64,000 bases of DNA, taken from assembly GCF_020880815.1 (NCBI RefSeq), contig NZ_JAJITD010000025.1:18150-82149 (forward strand), given 5' to 3'. Source of the DNA: Paraburkholderia sejongensis. Lineage in GTDB: Bacteria; Pseudomonadota; Gammaproteobacteria; Burkholderiales; Burkholderiaceae. Below, in pieces: positions 1 through 8,992 of this stretch. Made by a program: the position numbers and the translations under genes. Each line of letters opens with the position of its first letter. Position 1 is the first letter of the stretch. The notes beneath the pieces were generated by a model. The model was not told where the DNA came from. It made no database searches and saw nothing but the letters and a program-made list of their open reading frames with translations.

Positions 1-914
1 GTCAGGCGCTCCTGCACCAGCATCCGCCAGACGGTCGGCGGCGCGCACAGCGTGGTCACGTTGAAGCGCACGAGCGCGGCGAGCGTGTCTTTCGGCACGA
101 AGCGCGCGAAGTTGTACACGAACACGCAGGCCTGCGCGTTCCACGGCGCGAAGAAGCAGCTCCACGCGTGCTTGGCCCAGCCCGGCGAACTGATGTTCCA
201 GTGGATGTCACCGGCTTGCAGACCGATCCAGTACATCGTGGACAGATGGCCGACCGGATAGCTCTGATGCGTGTGCTCGACCAGCTTCGGCTTCGACGTG
301 GTGCCGGACGTGAAGTACAGCAGCATCGGATCGCTCGCGCGGGTCACGCCCTCAGGTGTGAAGTCCGGCGATGCGTCGTACGCGCCGGCCAGATCGATCC
401 AGCCGTCGCGCGTCGCGCCGACCGAAAAGCGCGTGAGCGGCGCATCGAGCGCATCGAATTTGGCCAGTTCCGCGCTATCGACGACCGCGAATTTCGCGCC
501 GCCGATTTGCACGCGGTCGCGCACGTCGTCGGCGGATAGCTGGGTGGTGGCGGGCAGCACGATCGCGCCGAGCTTCATCGCGGCAAGCATCACGTCCCAT
601 AGTTCGACCCGGTTCGGCAGCATCAGCAACACGCGGTCGCCGCGGCCGACGCCCGCCGCGCGCAGGAAGTTCGCCATCCGCGCGGAGCGCTCCGACATCT
701 GCGCGTACGACAGCTTCAGGCCGTCGCTCGCCGGGTCGTCGACGATCCACAGCGCCGGATTCGGGTTGTCGCGCGCGATCGCATCGAAATAGTCGAGCGC
801 CCAGTTGAACTCGTCGAGCGCCGGCCACGCGAACTCGCTGTACGCCCGCCCGTAGTCGGTCCGATAGCGCACCAGCAGATCGCGCGCGTCGAGAAAGGCT
901 TTCGCTGCAGTCAT
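1..914 (-). CDS. Acyl-CoA ligase, AMP-binding family (partial, C-terminus beyond window)
   Basis: Encodes the N-terminal 304 residues of an ANL-superfamily ligase that would activate a carboxylic acid to its CoA thioester through an acyl-adenylate. The P-loop-like A3 motif YFTSGTTSKPK is at residues 200-210, and a downstream segment (PGWAKHAWS) matches the substrate-pocket region of acetyl/medium-chain acyl-CoA synthetases. The ATG at 914 is preceded by AGGAGA on the minus strand. An acyl-CoA dehydrogenase lies immediately upstream in the same orientation with a 167-bp gap, which suggests a shared role in degrading a short or branched acyl compound. The substrate cannot be read from the sequence. 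The gene runs off the left edge, so the C-terminal domain is not seen. Confidence 0.9.
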   Translation of the reverse strand, partial: MTAAKAFLDARDLLVRYRTDYGRAYSEFAWPALDEFNWALDYFDAIARDNPNPALWIVDDPASDGLKLSYAQMSERSARMANFLRAAGVGRGDRVLLMLPNRVELWDVMLAAMKLGAIVLPATTQLSADDVRDRVQIGGAKFAVVDSAELAKFDALDAPLTRFSVGATRDGWIDLAGAYDASPDFTPEGVTRASDPMLLYFTSGTTSKPKLVEHTHQSYPVGHLSTMYWIGLQAGDIHWNISSPGWAKHAWSCFFAPWNAQACVFVYNFARFVPKDTLAALVRFNVTTLCAPPTVWRMLVQERL

Positions 915-1081
915 CGTTTGTCTCCTGTCAGCAAGTTGGTTGCTGTCGGCGCCGATGCGCCCGGTTGTTTTTGCCGGCTTGCCGCTGCGTTGCGCGTGTA
1001 CTGCGCTGCGCCGTTCGGTGCGACGCGTCGTCCACGGCCCGGTTATTGTGCGCTCAAACGGCGCCGTCAAAACAGGCGCAA

Positions 1082-2221
1082 TCAAACATGGCGCGCGATC
1101 ACCATCCGCTGCACTTCGCTGGTCCCCTCGTAAATCTGCGTGATGCGCGCGTCGCGGTAGTGACGTTCGACCGCGTAATCCTCCAGGTAACCGTAGCCGC
1201 CGTGAATCTGGATCGCGTTCGAGCAGATCTCCTCGGCCAGCTCGGACGCGAACAGCTTCGCCTGCGATGCCTCCGACAGACACGGCCGCCCCGCCGAGCG
1301 CAGCCGCGCCGCGTGATGCACGAGCAGGCGCGCGGCGTTCAGCCGGGTCGCCATATCGGCGAGCATGTTGGCGATCGTCTGGTGATCTCTCAAAGGTTTG
1401 CCGAACTGTTCGCGCTCGCTCGCGTAGGCTCGCGCGGCATCGAACGCCGCCCGCGCGATGCCGACCGCCTGCGCGGCGATGCCGATGCGCCCCCCTTCCA
1501 GGTTCGACAGCGCAATGCGCAGACCGTCGCCCGGTTCGCCGAGCAGATTGGCCTCGGGGATCGCGCAGTGATCGAGCGAGATCGGGCAGGTATCGGACGC
1601 GCGGATCCCGAGCTTGTGCTCGGGCCGGCCCACCTGGAAGCCCGGCGTCGCGGTCGGCACGATGAACGCCGACAGTCCGCGCTTGCCGCGCTCGGGATCG
1701 GTGACCGCAAATACGATCGCGAGACCGGCGCGCGCGCCGTTGGTCACGAACTGCTTGCTGCCGTTCAGAATCCATTGGCCGTCGCGCAGCACCGCGCGGG
1801 TGCGCAGATTGTTCGCCTCGGAGCCCGCCTGCGGCTCGGTCAGGCAGAACGCGCCGATCGTGCGGCCGGTGGCAAGGTCATGCAGATAGCGGTCCTTCTG
1901 CGCGGCGCTGCCGAAATTCAGGATCGGTCCGCAGCCGACCGAGTTGTGCACGCTCATCAGCGTCGCGCAGGCCGCGCAGCCGGCGGCGATTTCTTCGAGC
2001 GCGAGCGCGTAGGCGACGTAGTCGGTGTACGAGCCGCCCCACTCGGGCGGCACGATCATGCCGAGAAAACCGAGCTCGCCCATCTGCGCGACCACTTGCG
2101 CCGGCAGTTGCGCGTCGCGATCCCATTGCGCCGCGTGGGGCGCGAGGCACTCGCTCGCGAAGTCGCGCGCCGCGTCGCGAATCATCCGTTGTTCGTCGGT
2201 GTAGAAGCTGTCCATGTGCAT
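1082..2221 (-). CDS. Acyl-CoA dehydrogenase
   Basis: A 379-residue FAD-dependent acyl-CoA dehydrogenase, the family's normal length, catalysing alpha,beta-desaturation of an acyl-CoA and passing electrons to ETF. Visible family features are the FAD/substrate segment CLTEPQAGSEA, the C-terminal helix IQIHGGYGYLEDY, and IYEGTSEVQR, whose Glu (about residue 365) is the catalytic base in SCAD/MCAD-type enzymes. A longer frame runs to 2347, but I chose the ATG at 2221 because AAAGGA lies 7 bases upstream and the protein then begins in the usual place (MHMDSFYTDEQR). It is divergent from an AraC-type regulator and upstream of an acyl-CoA ligase; the three probably form one acyl-CoA catabolic unit. 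The substrate is unknown. Confidence 0.92.
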   Translation of the reverse strand: MHMDSFYTDEQRMIRDAARDFASECLAPHAAQWDRDAQLPAQVVAQMGELGFLGMIVPPEWGGSYTDYVAYALALEEIAAGCAACATLMSVHNSVGCGPILNFGSAAQKDRYLHDLATGRTIGAFCLTEPQAGSEANNLRTRAVLRDGQWILNGSKQFVTNGARAGLAIVFAVTDPERGKRGLSAFIVPTATPGFQVGRPEHKLGIRASDTCPISLDHCAIPEANLLGEPGDGLRIALSNLEGGRIGIAAQAVGIARAAFDAARAYASEREQFGKPLRDHQTIANMLADMATRLNAARLLVHHAARLRSAGRPCLSEASQAKLFASELAEEICSNAIQIHGGYGYLEDYAVERHYRDARITQIYEGTSEVQRMVIARHV

Positions 2222-2331
2222 GACTGCGTCCTTTGCTATGCAGACGATCTGTGCGTTGCCGCGAGGGCTCGATGGATGCAAGTGTAGGCAAGCCGCCCGC
2301 GTCGCTCGATGCTCGCTGCGCTCAATCTCGC

Positions 2332-2431
2332 TGAGCGCTTTTGCCATACTGCTAACATCAGGCCTCGCCGCGGCCCGTTATTTTGCGAGTTGCATAAACC
2401 TCGAGCGCTCCCGGATTGAGCGCTTTTGCCA
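2332..2431. promoter_or_regulatory. Two 15-bp direct repeats, probable AraC-family operator
   Basis: TGAGCGCTTTTGCCA occurs twice without mismatch, at 2332-2346 and 2417-2431, inside the 226-bp divergent region between the acyl-CoA dehydrogenase and the AraC-type regulator. AraC-family proteins usually bind direct repeats. The second copy ends 16 bases before the regulator's ATG, which would fit autorepression. That these are binding sites is inference. Confidence 0.55.
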
Positions 2432-2447
2432 GCACGCCCCTATCCGC

Positions 2448-3494
2448 ATGAAAAGCGACAAAGGCACGATCTCCATCAGTCTCGTCGAGGAAACCCTCGC
2501 GCTCGCAAGCGCGCGCGGCCTCGACGCCCGGCCGCTCGCCGAAGCGGCCGGGATCGCCGCGCCGATGCTCGCGTCGCCGAAAGGCCGCGTGTCGTCCGCG
2601 CAATACGGCGCGCTGTGGGCGAGCATCGCCCGCGCGCTCGACGACGAATTCTTCGGTCAGGACTCCCATCCGATGAAAAGCGGCAGCTTCATCGCGATGA
2701 CGCAGATGGCGCTCGGCGCGCGCAACGGCGCGCAGGCGCTGACGCGCGCGGTCGGTTTCATGCGCCTCGTGCTCGACGATCTCGGCGTGACGATCGACAG
2801 CGATGCGGAGCGCGTGCGGCTGCGCTACGTCGAGCGGCCGCGCGCGAAGCCGCCGGCGATGTTCGCGTACGCGACGTATTTCATCCTCGTGTATGGGCTC
2901 GTGTGCTGGCTGGTGGGCCGGCGCATTCCGCTGCTCGCCGCGCGCTTTCGCTGCGCGGCGCCGCCGGCCGCGCACGAATACCGGCTGATGTTCTGCGACG
3001 ACATGCGCTTCGGCCAGTCCGAGTCGTACGTCGATCTGGAGCCCGCGTTTCTCGACCTGCCCGTGATCCAGAGCGCGCGCTCGGCGCGCACGTTTTTGCG
3101 CGATGCGCCGGGCAGCTTCATCGTCAAATACCGCGATCCGGGCTCGCTCGCCGCGCGCGTGCGCAAAACGCTGCGCGCGCTGCCGATGGCCAACTGGCCC
3201 GCCGCCGACCAGATGGCCGCGCGCCTGCACGTCGCGGAGGCGACGATGCGGCGGCATCTGAAGCAGGAAGGCCATACCTATCAGTCGATCAAGGACGCGC
3301 TGCGGCGCGACATCGCGATTGCCGAATTGCAGCGCGGCCAGCGCACGATCGCCGATATCGCGAACACGGTCGGGTTCGCGGAGCCGAGCGCGTTTCATCG
3401 CGCGTTCCGCAAATGGACGGGGATGCGGCCGGCCGACTATCGACCCGCGCGCGCGGGCCGGGTCGAACTCACGCGCCGCGCCGAATCGGACTAA
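2448..3494 (+). CDS. AraC-family transcriptional regulator
   Basis: A 348-residue regulator with an arabinose-binding-like N-terminal domain and a C-terminal AraC-type double helix-turn-helix at about residues 250-340 (MAARLHVAEATMRRHLKQEG, then IADIANTVGFAEPSAFHRAF). This is the OruR/ArgR-like AraC subgroup with the large N-terminal sensor. The frame is open from 2214, but the ATG at 2448 gives the normal N-terminus (MKSDKGTISISLVEETL). It is transcribed away from the acyl-CoA dehydrogenase and probably controls it and the ligase. Two identical 15-bp repeats in the shared promoter are candidate binding sites. The inducer is unknown. Confidence 0.9.
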   Translation: MKSDKGTISISLVEETLALASARGLDARPLAEAAGIAAPMLASPKGRVSSAQYGALWASIARALDDEFFGQDSHPMKSGSFIAMTQMALGARNGAQALTRAVGFMRLVLDDLGVTIDSDAERVRLRYVERPRAKPPAMFAYATYFILVYGLVCWLVGRRIPLLAARFRCAAPPAAHEYRLMFCDDMRFGQSESYVDLEPAFLDLPVIQSARSARTFLRDAPGSFIVKYRDPGSLAARVRKTLRALPMANWPAADQMAARLHVAEATMRRHLKQEGHTYQSIKDALRRDIAIAELQRGQRTIADIANTVGFAEPSAFHRAFRKWTGMRPADYRPARAGRVELTRRAESD

Positions 3495-3584
3495 GCTTTA
3501 AGCGGCAACCGGCCAGCCCCTGATCGAGGTAGCGGCCGCCGCGCCGCCGGTTTTTTGCGCCGGCGGAGGCGGCGGCCGGCAGCG

Positions 3585-5444
3585 ATGAACACGATGGTGC
3601 GTCTTCCGCTCCGGCAGTCCGGTCCGCGTCCGCCGCTTATCCGCGGTGGTGGCGCGGGCCGTTTGATGCGCGGCATCGCCGCGCTCGGCGTGCTGTTGGC
3701 GCTCGGGTTCGGGGTCGGGGTCGGGGTCGCGGCGCGCGAAGGACATTGGCCGGGCTCGCCGGGCTCGCTGGGTTCGCTCCTTGCGCCGCTTGCCGCGCTG
3801 TCGCCGCTCACGGCGGCGCGCGCAGCCGGCAATCCGGCCAGCAATCCGGCCAGCCCCCCGGCGGCCATCTCGAACAGCGTGGTGGTGATTTCGGTCAATG
3901 GCGCGATCGGCCCCGGCAGCGCGGATTTCATCGTGCGTGGTCTGGAACGCGCGGCGAGCCGCCACGCGCAACTCGCGATACTCCAACTCGATACCCCCGG
4001 CGGCCTCGATACGTCGATGCGGCAGATCATCAAGGCGATCCTCGCGTCGCCGGTGCCGGTCGCGACCTTCATCGCGCCGAGCGGCGCGCGCGCCGCCAGC
4101 GCCGGCACCTACATCGTCTACGCGAGCCATATCGCGGCGATGGCGCCGGGCACCAACCTCGGCGCGGCGACCCCGATCCAGGTGGGGATCGGCGGCAGCG
4201 AGCCGCCGGGGGGCGGTGGCGGCGGAGTCGGTGGCCCGGGCCGCGGGTTTGGCGGCGCTGGCGGGGGTAGCGCCTTTGGCGGTGCCGGTGACGGCAGCGG
4301 TGGCGGGTTGAGTGGTCAGGCCACGGCTCCCGGCGGTGCCCCTCCCGGACTGCCCGACACGCGCACGCTGCCCGGCGGCACTTCGACACCTTCGGTCAAT
4401 CCGTCCACCGCGTCGCCGGCATCCTCGTCCGCCGCCGAAGCATCCGCGGCTGCCCCTGCCAGCACACTCCCGTTAGACAGCCAATCGACCGAACTGCGCA
4501 AGCAGGTCCACGACGCGGCCGCCTACATCCGCGGCCTCGCGCAGATGCGCGGCCGCAACGCCGACTGGGCCGAGCGCGCGGTCCGTGAGGCGGTCAGCCT
4601 GTCCGACGAGGAAGCGCTCGCGCAGCACGTGGTGGACGTCGTCGCGCGCGACGTGCCCGACCTGCTGCGTCAGCTCGACGGCCGCACGCTGACGACCAGC
4701 GCCGGCGCCGTCACGCTGCACACCGCGCACGCGCCGCTGGTCACGCTCGAACCCGACTGGCGCAGCCATTTCCTTGCGGTAATCACCGATCCGAGCGTCG
4801 CACTGGTGCTGTTGATGCTCGGCATGTACGGGCTGTTCTTCGAATTCGCCAATCCGGGCTTCGTGCTGCCCGGCGTGGTCGGCGCGATCAGTCTGTTGCT
4901 CGGCCTGTTCGCGATGCAAATGCTGCCGATCAGCTACGTCGGTCTCGGCCTGATCTTTCTCGGCATCGCGTTTCTGATCGGCGAGGCGTTCCTGCCGACC
5001 TTCGGCTCGCTCGGCTTCGGCGGCGTCGTCGCGTTCGTGATCGGCGCGATGATGCTGATGGATACCGACGTACCCGGCTACGGGATCCCGCTGCCGTTGA
5101 TTGCCGCGGTCGTCGTGTTCAGCGTCGCGTTCGTGCTCGGCGTGTCCCGTCTCGCGCTGCGCGCGCGGCGCCGGCCGGTCGTGACCGGCTCCGAGGCGCT
5201 GATCGGCTGCATCGGCGTGGTGCTGGACGGCGGCTTGCTGCCCGAGCCCGAGCCGGCGAGCGGCGGCGGCGCGCTGGCCGGCTGGGCGCGGGTGCACGGC
5301 GAGCGCTGGCGGGTGTCGAGCAGCGCGCCAGCCGCCGCCGGCCAGACCGTGCGCGTGACCGCGCGGCATGGCCTGACGCTGACCGTGGTTCCCGTGCGCT
5401 CGGCGGTCGACGCGCCGGACGCGCTCCAGGGAGAACGCTCATGA
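3585..5444 (+). CDS. NfeD-family membrane-bound serine protease with a long Gly-rich insert
   Basis: A 619-residue NfeD long-form protein: an N-terminal signal/anchor (about 28-50), a ClpP-class serine protease domain (about 98-400), four or five membrane segments (about 405-530) and a C-terminal soluble OB-fold NfeD domain. The likely nucleophile is Ser172 in AASAGTY, and the general-base Lys is probably Lys306 in LRKQVHDAAAYIRGLA. Between them lies an insert of about 95 residues rich in Gly, Ala, Ser and Pro (about 202-299), making the protein longer than the 450-520 residues I expect. The stop overlaps the slipin start by four bases (ATGA). The pair is the conserved NfeD/stomatin operon, thought to act in membrane protein quality control. 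The RBS is poorly placed, so the start is uncertain. Confidence 0.9.
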   Translation: MNTMVRLPLRQSGPRPPLIRGGGAGRLMRGIAALGVLLALGFGVGVGVAAREGHWPGSPGSLGSLLAPLAALSPLTAARAAGNPASNPASPPAAISNSVVVISVNGAIGPGSADFIVRGLERAASRHAQLAILQLDTPGGLDTSMRQIIKAILASPVPVATFIAPSGARAASAGTYIVYASHIAAMAPGTNLGAATPIQVGIGGSEPPGGGGGGVGGPGRGFGGAGGGSAFGGAGDGSGGGLSGQATAPGGAPPGLPDTRTLPGGTSTPSVNPSTASPASSSAAEASAAAPASTLPLDSQSTELRKQVHDAAAYIRGLAQMRGRNADWAERAVREAVSLSDEEALAQHVVDVVARDVPDLLRQLDGRTLTTSAGAVTLHTAHAPLVTLEPDWRSHFLAVITDPSVALVLLMLGMYGLFFEFANPGFVLPGVVGAISLLLGLFAMQMLPISYVGLGLIFLGIAFLIGEAFLPTFGSLGFGGVVAFVIGAMMLMDTDVPGYGIPLPLIAAVVVFSVAFVLGVSRLALRARRRPVVTGSEALIGCIGVVLDGGLLPEPEPASGGGALAGWARVHGERWRVSSSAPAAAGQTVRVTARHGLTLTVVPVRSAVDAPDALQGERS

Positions 5445-6211
5445 TCGGCTTCACATTCGGCTTCAGCAGCATCCTGATCCTGCTGGTGGCCGCGCTGATC
5501 GCATCGTCGGTGCGGATTTTCCGCGAGTACGAGCGCGGCGTCGTGTTCATGCTGGGGCGCTTCTGGAAGGTCAAGGGGCCCGGTCTGGTGCTGATCGTGC
5601 CGATCGTCCAGCAGGCGGTCCGGATGGATTTGCGCACCGTCGTGTTCGACGTGCCGCCGCAGGACGTGATCACGCGCGACAACGTGTCGGTGAAGGTCAA
5701 CGCGGTCGTCTATTTCCGCGTGGTCGATCCGGAAAGGGCCGTCATCCAGGTTGCCAAATACTTCGAAGCAACCAGCCAGCTCGCGCAGACTACGTTGCGC
5801 GCGGTGCTCGGCAAGCACGAACTCGACCAGCTGCTGTCGGAGCGCGAACAACTGAACGCCGACATCCAGAAGGTGCTCGACGCGCAGACCGACGCGTGGG
5901 GCATCAAGGTGTCGATCGTCGAGATCAAGCACGTCGACATCAACGAAACGATGATTCGCGCGATCGCGCGCCAGGCCGAAGCCGAGCGCGAGCGGCGCGC
6001 GAAGGTGATTCACGCGGAGGGCGAACTGCAGGCGTCGCAGCAACTGCTGCAGGCCGCGCAGACGCTCGCGCAGCAGCCGCAGGCCATGCAGTTGCGCTAT
6101 CTGCAAACGCTGACGACGATCGCCGCCGACAAGAATTCGACGATCGTCTTTCCGCTGCCGATCGATCTGGTCAGCGCGGTGATGGAGCGCTTCGGCAAGC
6201 CGCCGGCCTGA
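5441..6211 (+). CDS. Slipin/stomatin-like SPFH (Band 7) membrane protein
   Basis: A 256-residue SPFH protein with one N-terminal membrane segment (about residues 5-25), then the Band 7 domain (REYERGVVFMLGRFWKVKGPG through VDINETMIRAIARQAEAERERRAKV) and a short C-terminal helix. It belongs to the bacterial stomatin/slipin group that partners NfeD proteases; an archaeal stomatin is a known substrate of its NfeD partner. Translation is probably coupled to nfeD through the ATGA overlap. It likely sits at the inner membrane as an oligomeric scaffold. Confidence 0.93.
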   Translation: MIGFTFGFSSILILLVAALIASSVRIFREYERGVVFMLGRFWKVKGPGLVLIVPIVQQAVRMDLRTVVFDVPPQDVITRDNVSVKVNAVVYFRVVDPERAVIQVAKYFEATSQLAQTTLRAVLGKHELDQLLSEREQLNADIQKVLDAQTDAWGIKVSIVEIKHVDINETMIRAIARQAEAERERRAKVIHAEGELQASQQLLQAAQTLAQQPQAMQLRYLQTLTTIAADKNSTIVFPLPIDLVSAVMERFGKPPA

Positions 6212-6351
6212 GCTCCATCGCACCCGGCCTACCCGGCCCATCCCGCCGGCAGAAATGCTGCATTGCTTCCTGTCGCCTTACTCGGCGCCCAGCAAAAATC
6301 TAGAATGCCCGGCTGTTTTTTAATGCTCCATCGGAGCCTGAAGAGTCTGTG

Positions 6352-6621
6352 ATGAAAATGCTTTCCCAACTTGGTCTCGGCGTGCTGCTCGGCGCCGTGA
6401 GTTTCAGCGTGTGCGCGCAAGCCGTTACGCAAGCCGTTACGCAGCCCGCCGATCCGTCGGCGCCGAAGACCCGCGCGCAGGTGCGCGCCGACCTCGCCGC
6501 ATGGCGCGCCGCCGGTTACGACCCGTTCGACTGGCTGAACTATCCGGAGAACGCGCTGCGCGCGGGCCGCATCGTCGCGCAGCAACGCGCGCAGCAGGCG
6601 GGCGCAACCGCGGTGCAGTAA
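6352..6621 (+). CDS. DUF4148-family exported protein
   Basis: An 89-residue protein with an N-terminal signal peptide (MKMLSQLGLGVLLGAVSFSVCAQA) and a short C-terminal region with the DUF4148 signature RAQVRADLAAWRAAGYDPFDW. Such small exported proteins are abundant in Burkholderia and relatives and have no assigned function. The segment after the signal has a short duplication (AVTQAVTQ). The ATG at 6352 is preferred over an in-frame GTG one codon upstream. Confidence 0.85.
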   Translation: MKMLSQLGLGVLLGAVSFSVCAQAVTQAVTQPADPSAPKTRAQVRADLAAWRAAGYDPFDWLNYPENALRAGRIVAQQRAQQAGATAVQ

Positions 6622-6812
6622 CGCGGGGGCGACGACGCTGAGCGGACAGCGGTGGGACGGCGAGCGCTGGCCGGTCGCCGGTCGCCGCCGCTCCCGGGGC
6701 AAAACCACCGCCGCCCGGCGGCGCGGTATCATCTCGACCCTTCGATACCTTCACCACCTTCCGCAGCCGCCCCGTCCGCCGGGCCCGGCCGCGCTCAGCC
6801 GGAATCCGCACC

Positions 6813-7307
6813 ATGCCTATCTGGGTCGATGCCGACGCCTGCCCGGCCGTCGTCAAGGACATGCTTTATCGCGCGGCACGCCGCACCGGCATGCCGCTGA
6901 CGCTGGTCGCCAACTCCTTTCTGCGGGTGCCGCCGTCGCCGCTGATCCGCGCGATCCAGGTGCCGCCCGGCTTCGATGCCGCCGATCAGCTGATCGTCGA
7001 ACGCGTCGCGGCGGGCGACCTCGTGATCACCGGCGATATCCCGCTGGCCGCCCAGGTGCTGGCCAAACACGCGCATGCGCTCGATCCGCGCGGCAACTGG
7101 TTCACGCCCGGCACGATCGAGGAACGCCTGCGGATGCGCTCGATGCTCGACCAGCTGCGTTCGAGCGGCGTCGATACCGGCGGCCCGGCCGCCTACAGCC
7201 CGCGCGACGGTAAAAGTTTCGCGGGCGAACTGGATCGCTGGCTGGCCCGCAACCCGCCGCGCGGTGATGCGCCGGCGCCACACTCGCCGGGTCAATCGCC
7301 CGGCTGA
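6813..7307 (+). CDS. YaiI/YqxD family protein (UPF0178, DUF188)
   Basis: A 164-residue homologue of YaiI/YqxD. Family hallmarks are the opening MPIWVDADACPAVVKDMLYRAA, the central VERVAAGDLVITGDIPLAAQ and DPRGNWFTPGTIEERL. The fold is PIN-like and conserved acidic residues (DADAC, TGD) suggest a metal-dependent nuclease site, but the function is not established. It stands as a single gene between a DUF4148 gene and the purine permease. Confidence 0.92.
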   Translation: MPIWVDADACPAVVKDMLYRAARRTGMPLTLVANSFLRVPPSPLIRAIQVPPGFDAADQLIVERVAAGDLVITGDIPLAAQVLAKHAHALDPRGNWFTPGTIEERLRMRSMLDQLRSSGVDTGGPAAYSPRDGKSFAGELDRWLARNPPRGDAPAPHSPGQSPG

Positions 7308-7513
7308 CGGGCGTTCGCGCGCGACGCGGCGCGCCGTAGGCGCCGGGCCGCCTTCATTCGTGTTTACAATTCCGCCGTAATGCCGGCGTGCGGCCGGCGC
7401 GCGGCCGGCTTCGCCCGGCGCCCGCCCGGCGTCACCGCGATCCGCATCCGTATCCGCCTCAACTACCCAACCACAACAACACTTTCCGAACGACGAGAGA
7501 GAACACCCGCCAC

Positions 7514-8815
7514 ATGGACTCGATAAAACGCTACTTCGGCTTCGACGCCGTCGGCACCAACCTGCGCACCGAAGTGCTCGCCGGGGTGACCACCTTCCTG
7601 ACGATGGCCTACATCATCTTCGTCAATCCGGCGATTCTCGGCGACGCCGGCATGCCCAAGGGTTCGGTGTTCGTCGCGACCTGCCTCGTGGCCGCGCTCG
7701 CGTCGCTGATCATGGGGCTGTACGCGAACTACCCGATCGCGCTCGCGCCCGGCATGGGCCTGAACGCGTATTTCGCGTACACGGTCGTCAAGGGCATGGG
7801 CTACACGTGGGAAGCCGCGCTCGGCGCGGTGTTCATTTCCGGCTGCCTGTTCCTGATCGTCACGCTGTTCCGGGTGCGCGAGGTGATCGTCAAAGGCATT
7901 CCGCACTCGATCCGGATCGCGATCACCGGCGGTATCGGCCTCTTTCTGGCGATCATTTCGCTGAAGTCGGCCGGCATTGTGGTCGGCAATCCGGCCACGC
8001 TCGTCACGCTCGGCAATCTGCACGATCCGCACGTGGTGCTCGCCGCGATCGGCTTCTTCGCCATCGTCACGCTCGATCATCTGCGGGTGCGCGGCGCGAT
8101 CCTGATCGGCATCGTCGGCGTGACGGTCCTGAGCTTTTTCTTCGGCGGCAACGAGTTTCACGGCATCGTGTCCGCGCCGCCGTCGATCGCGCCGACGCTG
8201 TTGCAGCTCGACATCCGCACCGCGCTGTCGACCGGCATCCTGAACGTCGTGCTGGTGTTCTTCCTCGTCGAACTGTTCGACGCGACCGGCACGCTGATGG
8301 GCGTCGCGAACCGCGCCGGGCTGCTGGTCGAAGGCAAGATGCACCGGCTGAACCGCGCGCTGCTCGCGGACAGCACCGCGATTCTGGCCGGCTCGATGCT
8401 CGGCACGTCGTCGACGACCGCGTATATCGAAAGCGCGTCCGGCGTGCAGGCGGGCGGGCGCACCGGTGTGACCGCGATCACCGTCGCGGTGCTGTTCGTC
8501 GCGGCGCTGTTCTTCGCGCCGCTCGCCGAAGTCGTGCCGCCGTACGCGACCGCGCCGGCGCTGCTCTACGTGTCGTGCCTGATGCTGCGCGAAATGCTCG
8601 ACCTGCCGTGGGACGACGCGACCGAAGTCGTGCCGGCCGCGCTGACCGCGCTGCTGATGCCGTTCACCTACTCGATCGCGAACGGCGTCGCGTTCGGCTT
8701 CATCTCGTACGCGGGCCTGAAGCTGCTGACGGGCCAGGCGCGTCAGGTGAAGCTGGTGGTGTGGATCATCGCGGCGATTTTCCTGTTCCGTTACTTCTAT
8801 CTCGGCAGCGAATGA
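7514..8815 (+). CDS. NCS2-family purine permease (AzgA/PbuG type)
   Basis: A 433-residue permease with about 12-14 hydrophobic segments, of the guanine/hypoxanthine/adenine branch of the nucleobase:cation symporters. Diagnostic stretches are FLTMAYIIFVNPAILGDAGMP near the N-terminus, ANYPIALAPGMGLNAYFAY, and SMLGTSSTTAYIESASGVQAGGRTG in the substrate-site region. It would import purine bases with protons across the inner membrane. The frame is open to 7388, but the ATG at 7514 fits the family N-terminus (MDSIKRYFGFDAVGTNLRTE). The exact purine preference cannot be told. Confidence 0.93.
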   Translation: MDSIKRYFGFDAVGTNLRTEVLAGVTTFLTMAYIIFVNPAILGDAGMPKGSVFVATCLVAALASLIMGLYANYPIALAPGMGLNAYFAYTVVKGMGYTWEAALGAVFISGCLFLIVTLFRVREVIVKGIPHSIRIAITGGIGLFLAIISLKSAGIVVGNPATLVTLGNLHDPHVVLAAIGFFAIVTLDHLRVRGAILIGIVGVTVLSFFFGGNEFHGIVSAPPSIAPTLLQLDIRTALSTGILNVVLVFFLVELFDATGTLMGVANRAGLLVEGKMHRLNRALLADSTAILAGSMLGTSSTTAYIESASGVQAGGRTGVTAITVAVLFVAALFFAPLAEVVPPYATAPALLYVSCLMLREMLDLPWDDATEVVPAALTALLMPFTYSIANGVAFGFISYAGLKLLTGQARQVKLVVWIIAAIFLFRYFYLGSE

Positions 8816-8992
8816 GCGCGACACCGCGCCGGATGAAACAGGGCCGGCGAACCGGGGGGCAGCCAGGACGAGGCCGAAAACTGGCGCGCATCGAGGCATA
8901 AATCAAGGAAAGGCGTATCAGCGGTGTGCGCTCCGATGTGCACCGTCTATTATCAGACGATTCGAACAACGATCGAACTGAAGGAGCCTCCG

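Noticed and set aside
965..2287. Long plus-strand frame of 440 codons
   Set aside because: It is the mirror of the acyl-CoA dehydrogenase gene, Arg-rich and without family features; a typical shadow frame in high-GC DNA.
7463..8899. 478-codon minus-strand frame
   Set aside because: It lies opposite the purine permease, is extremely Arg/His/Asp-rich and resembles no protein.
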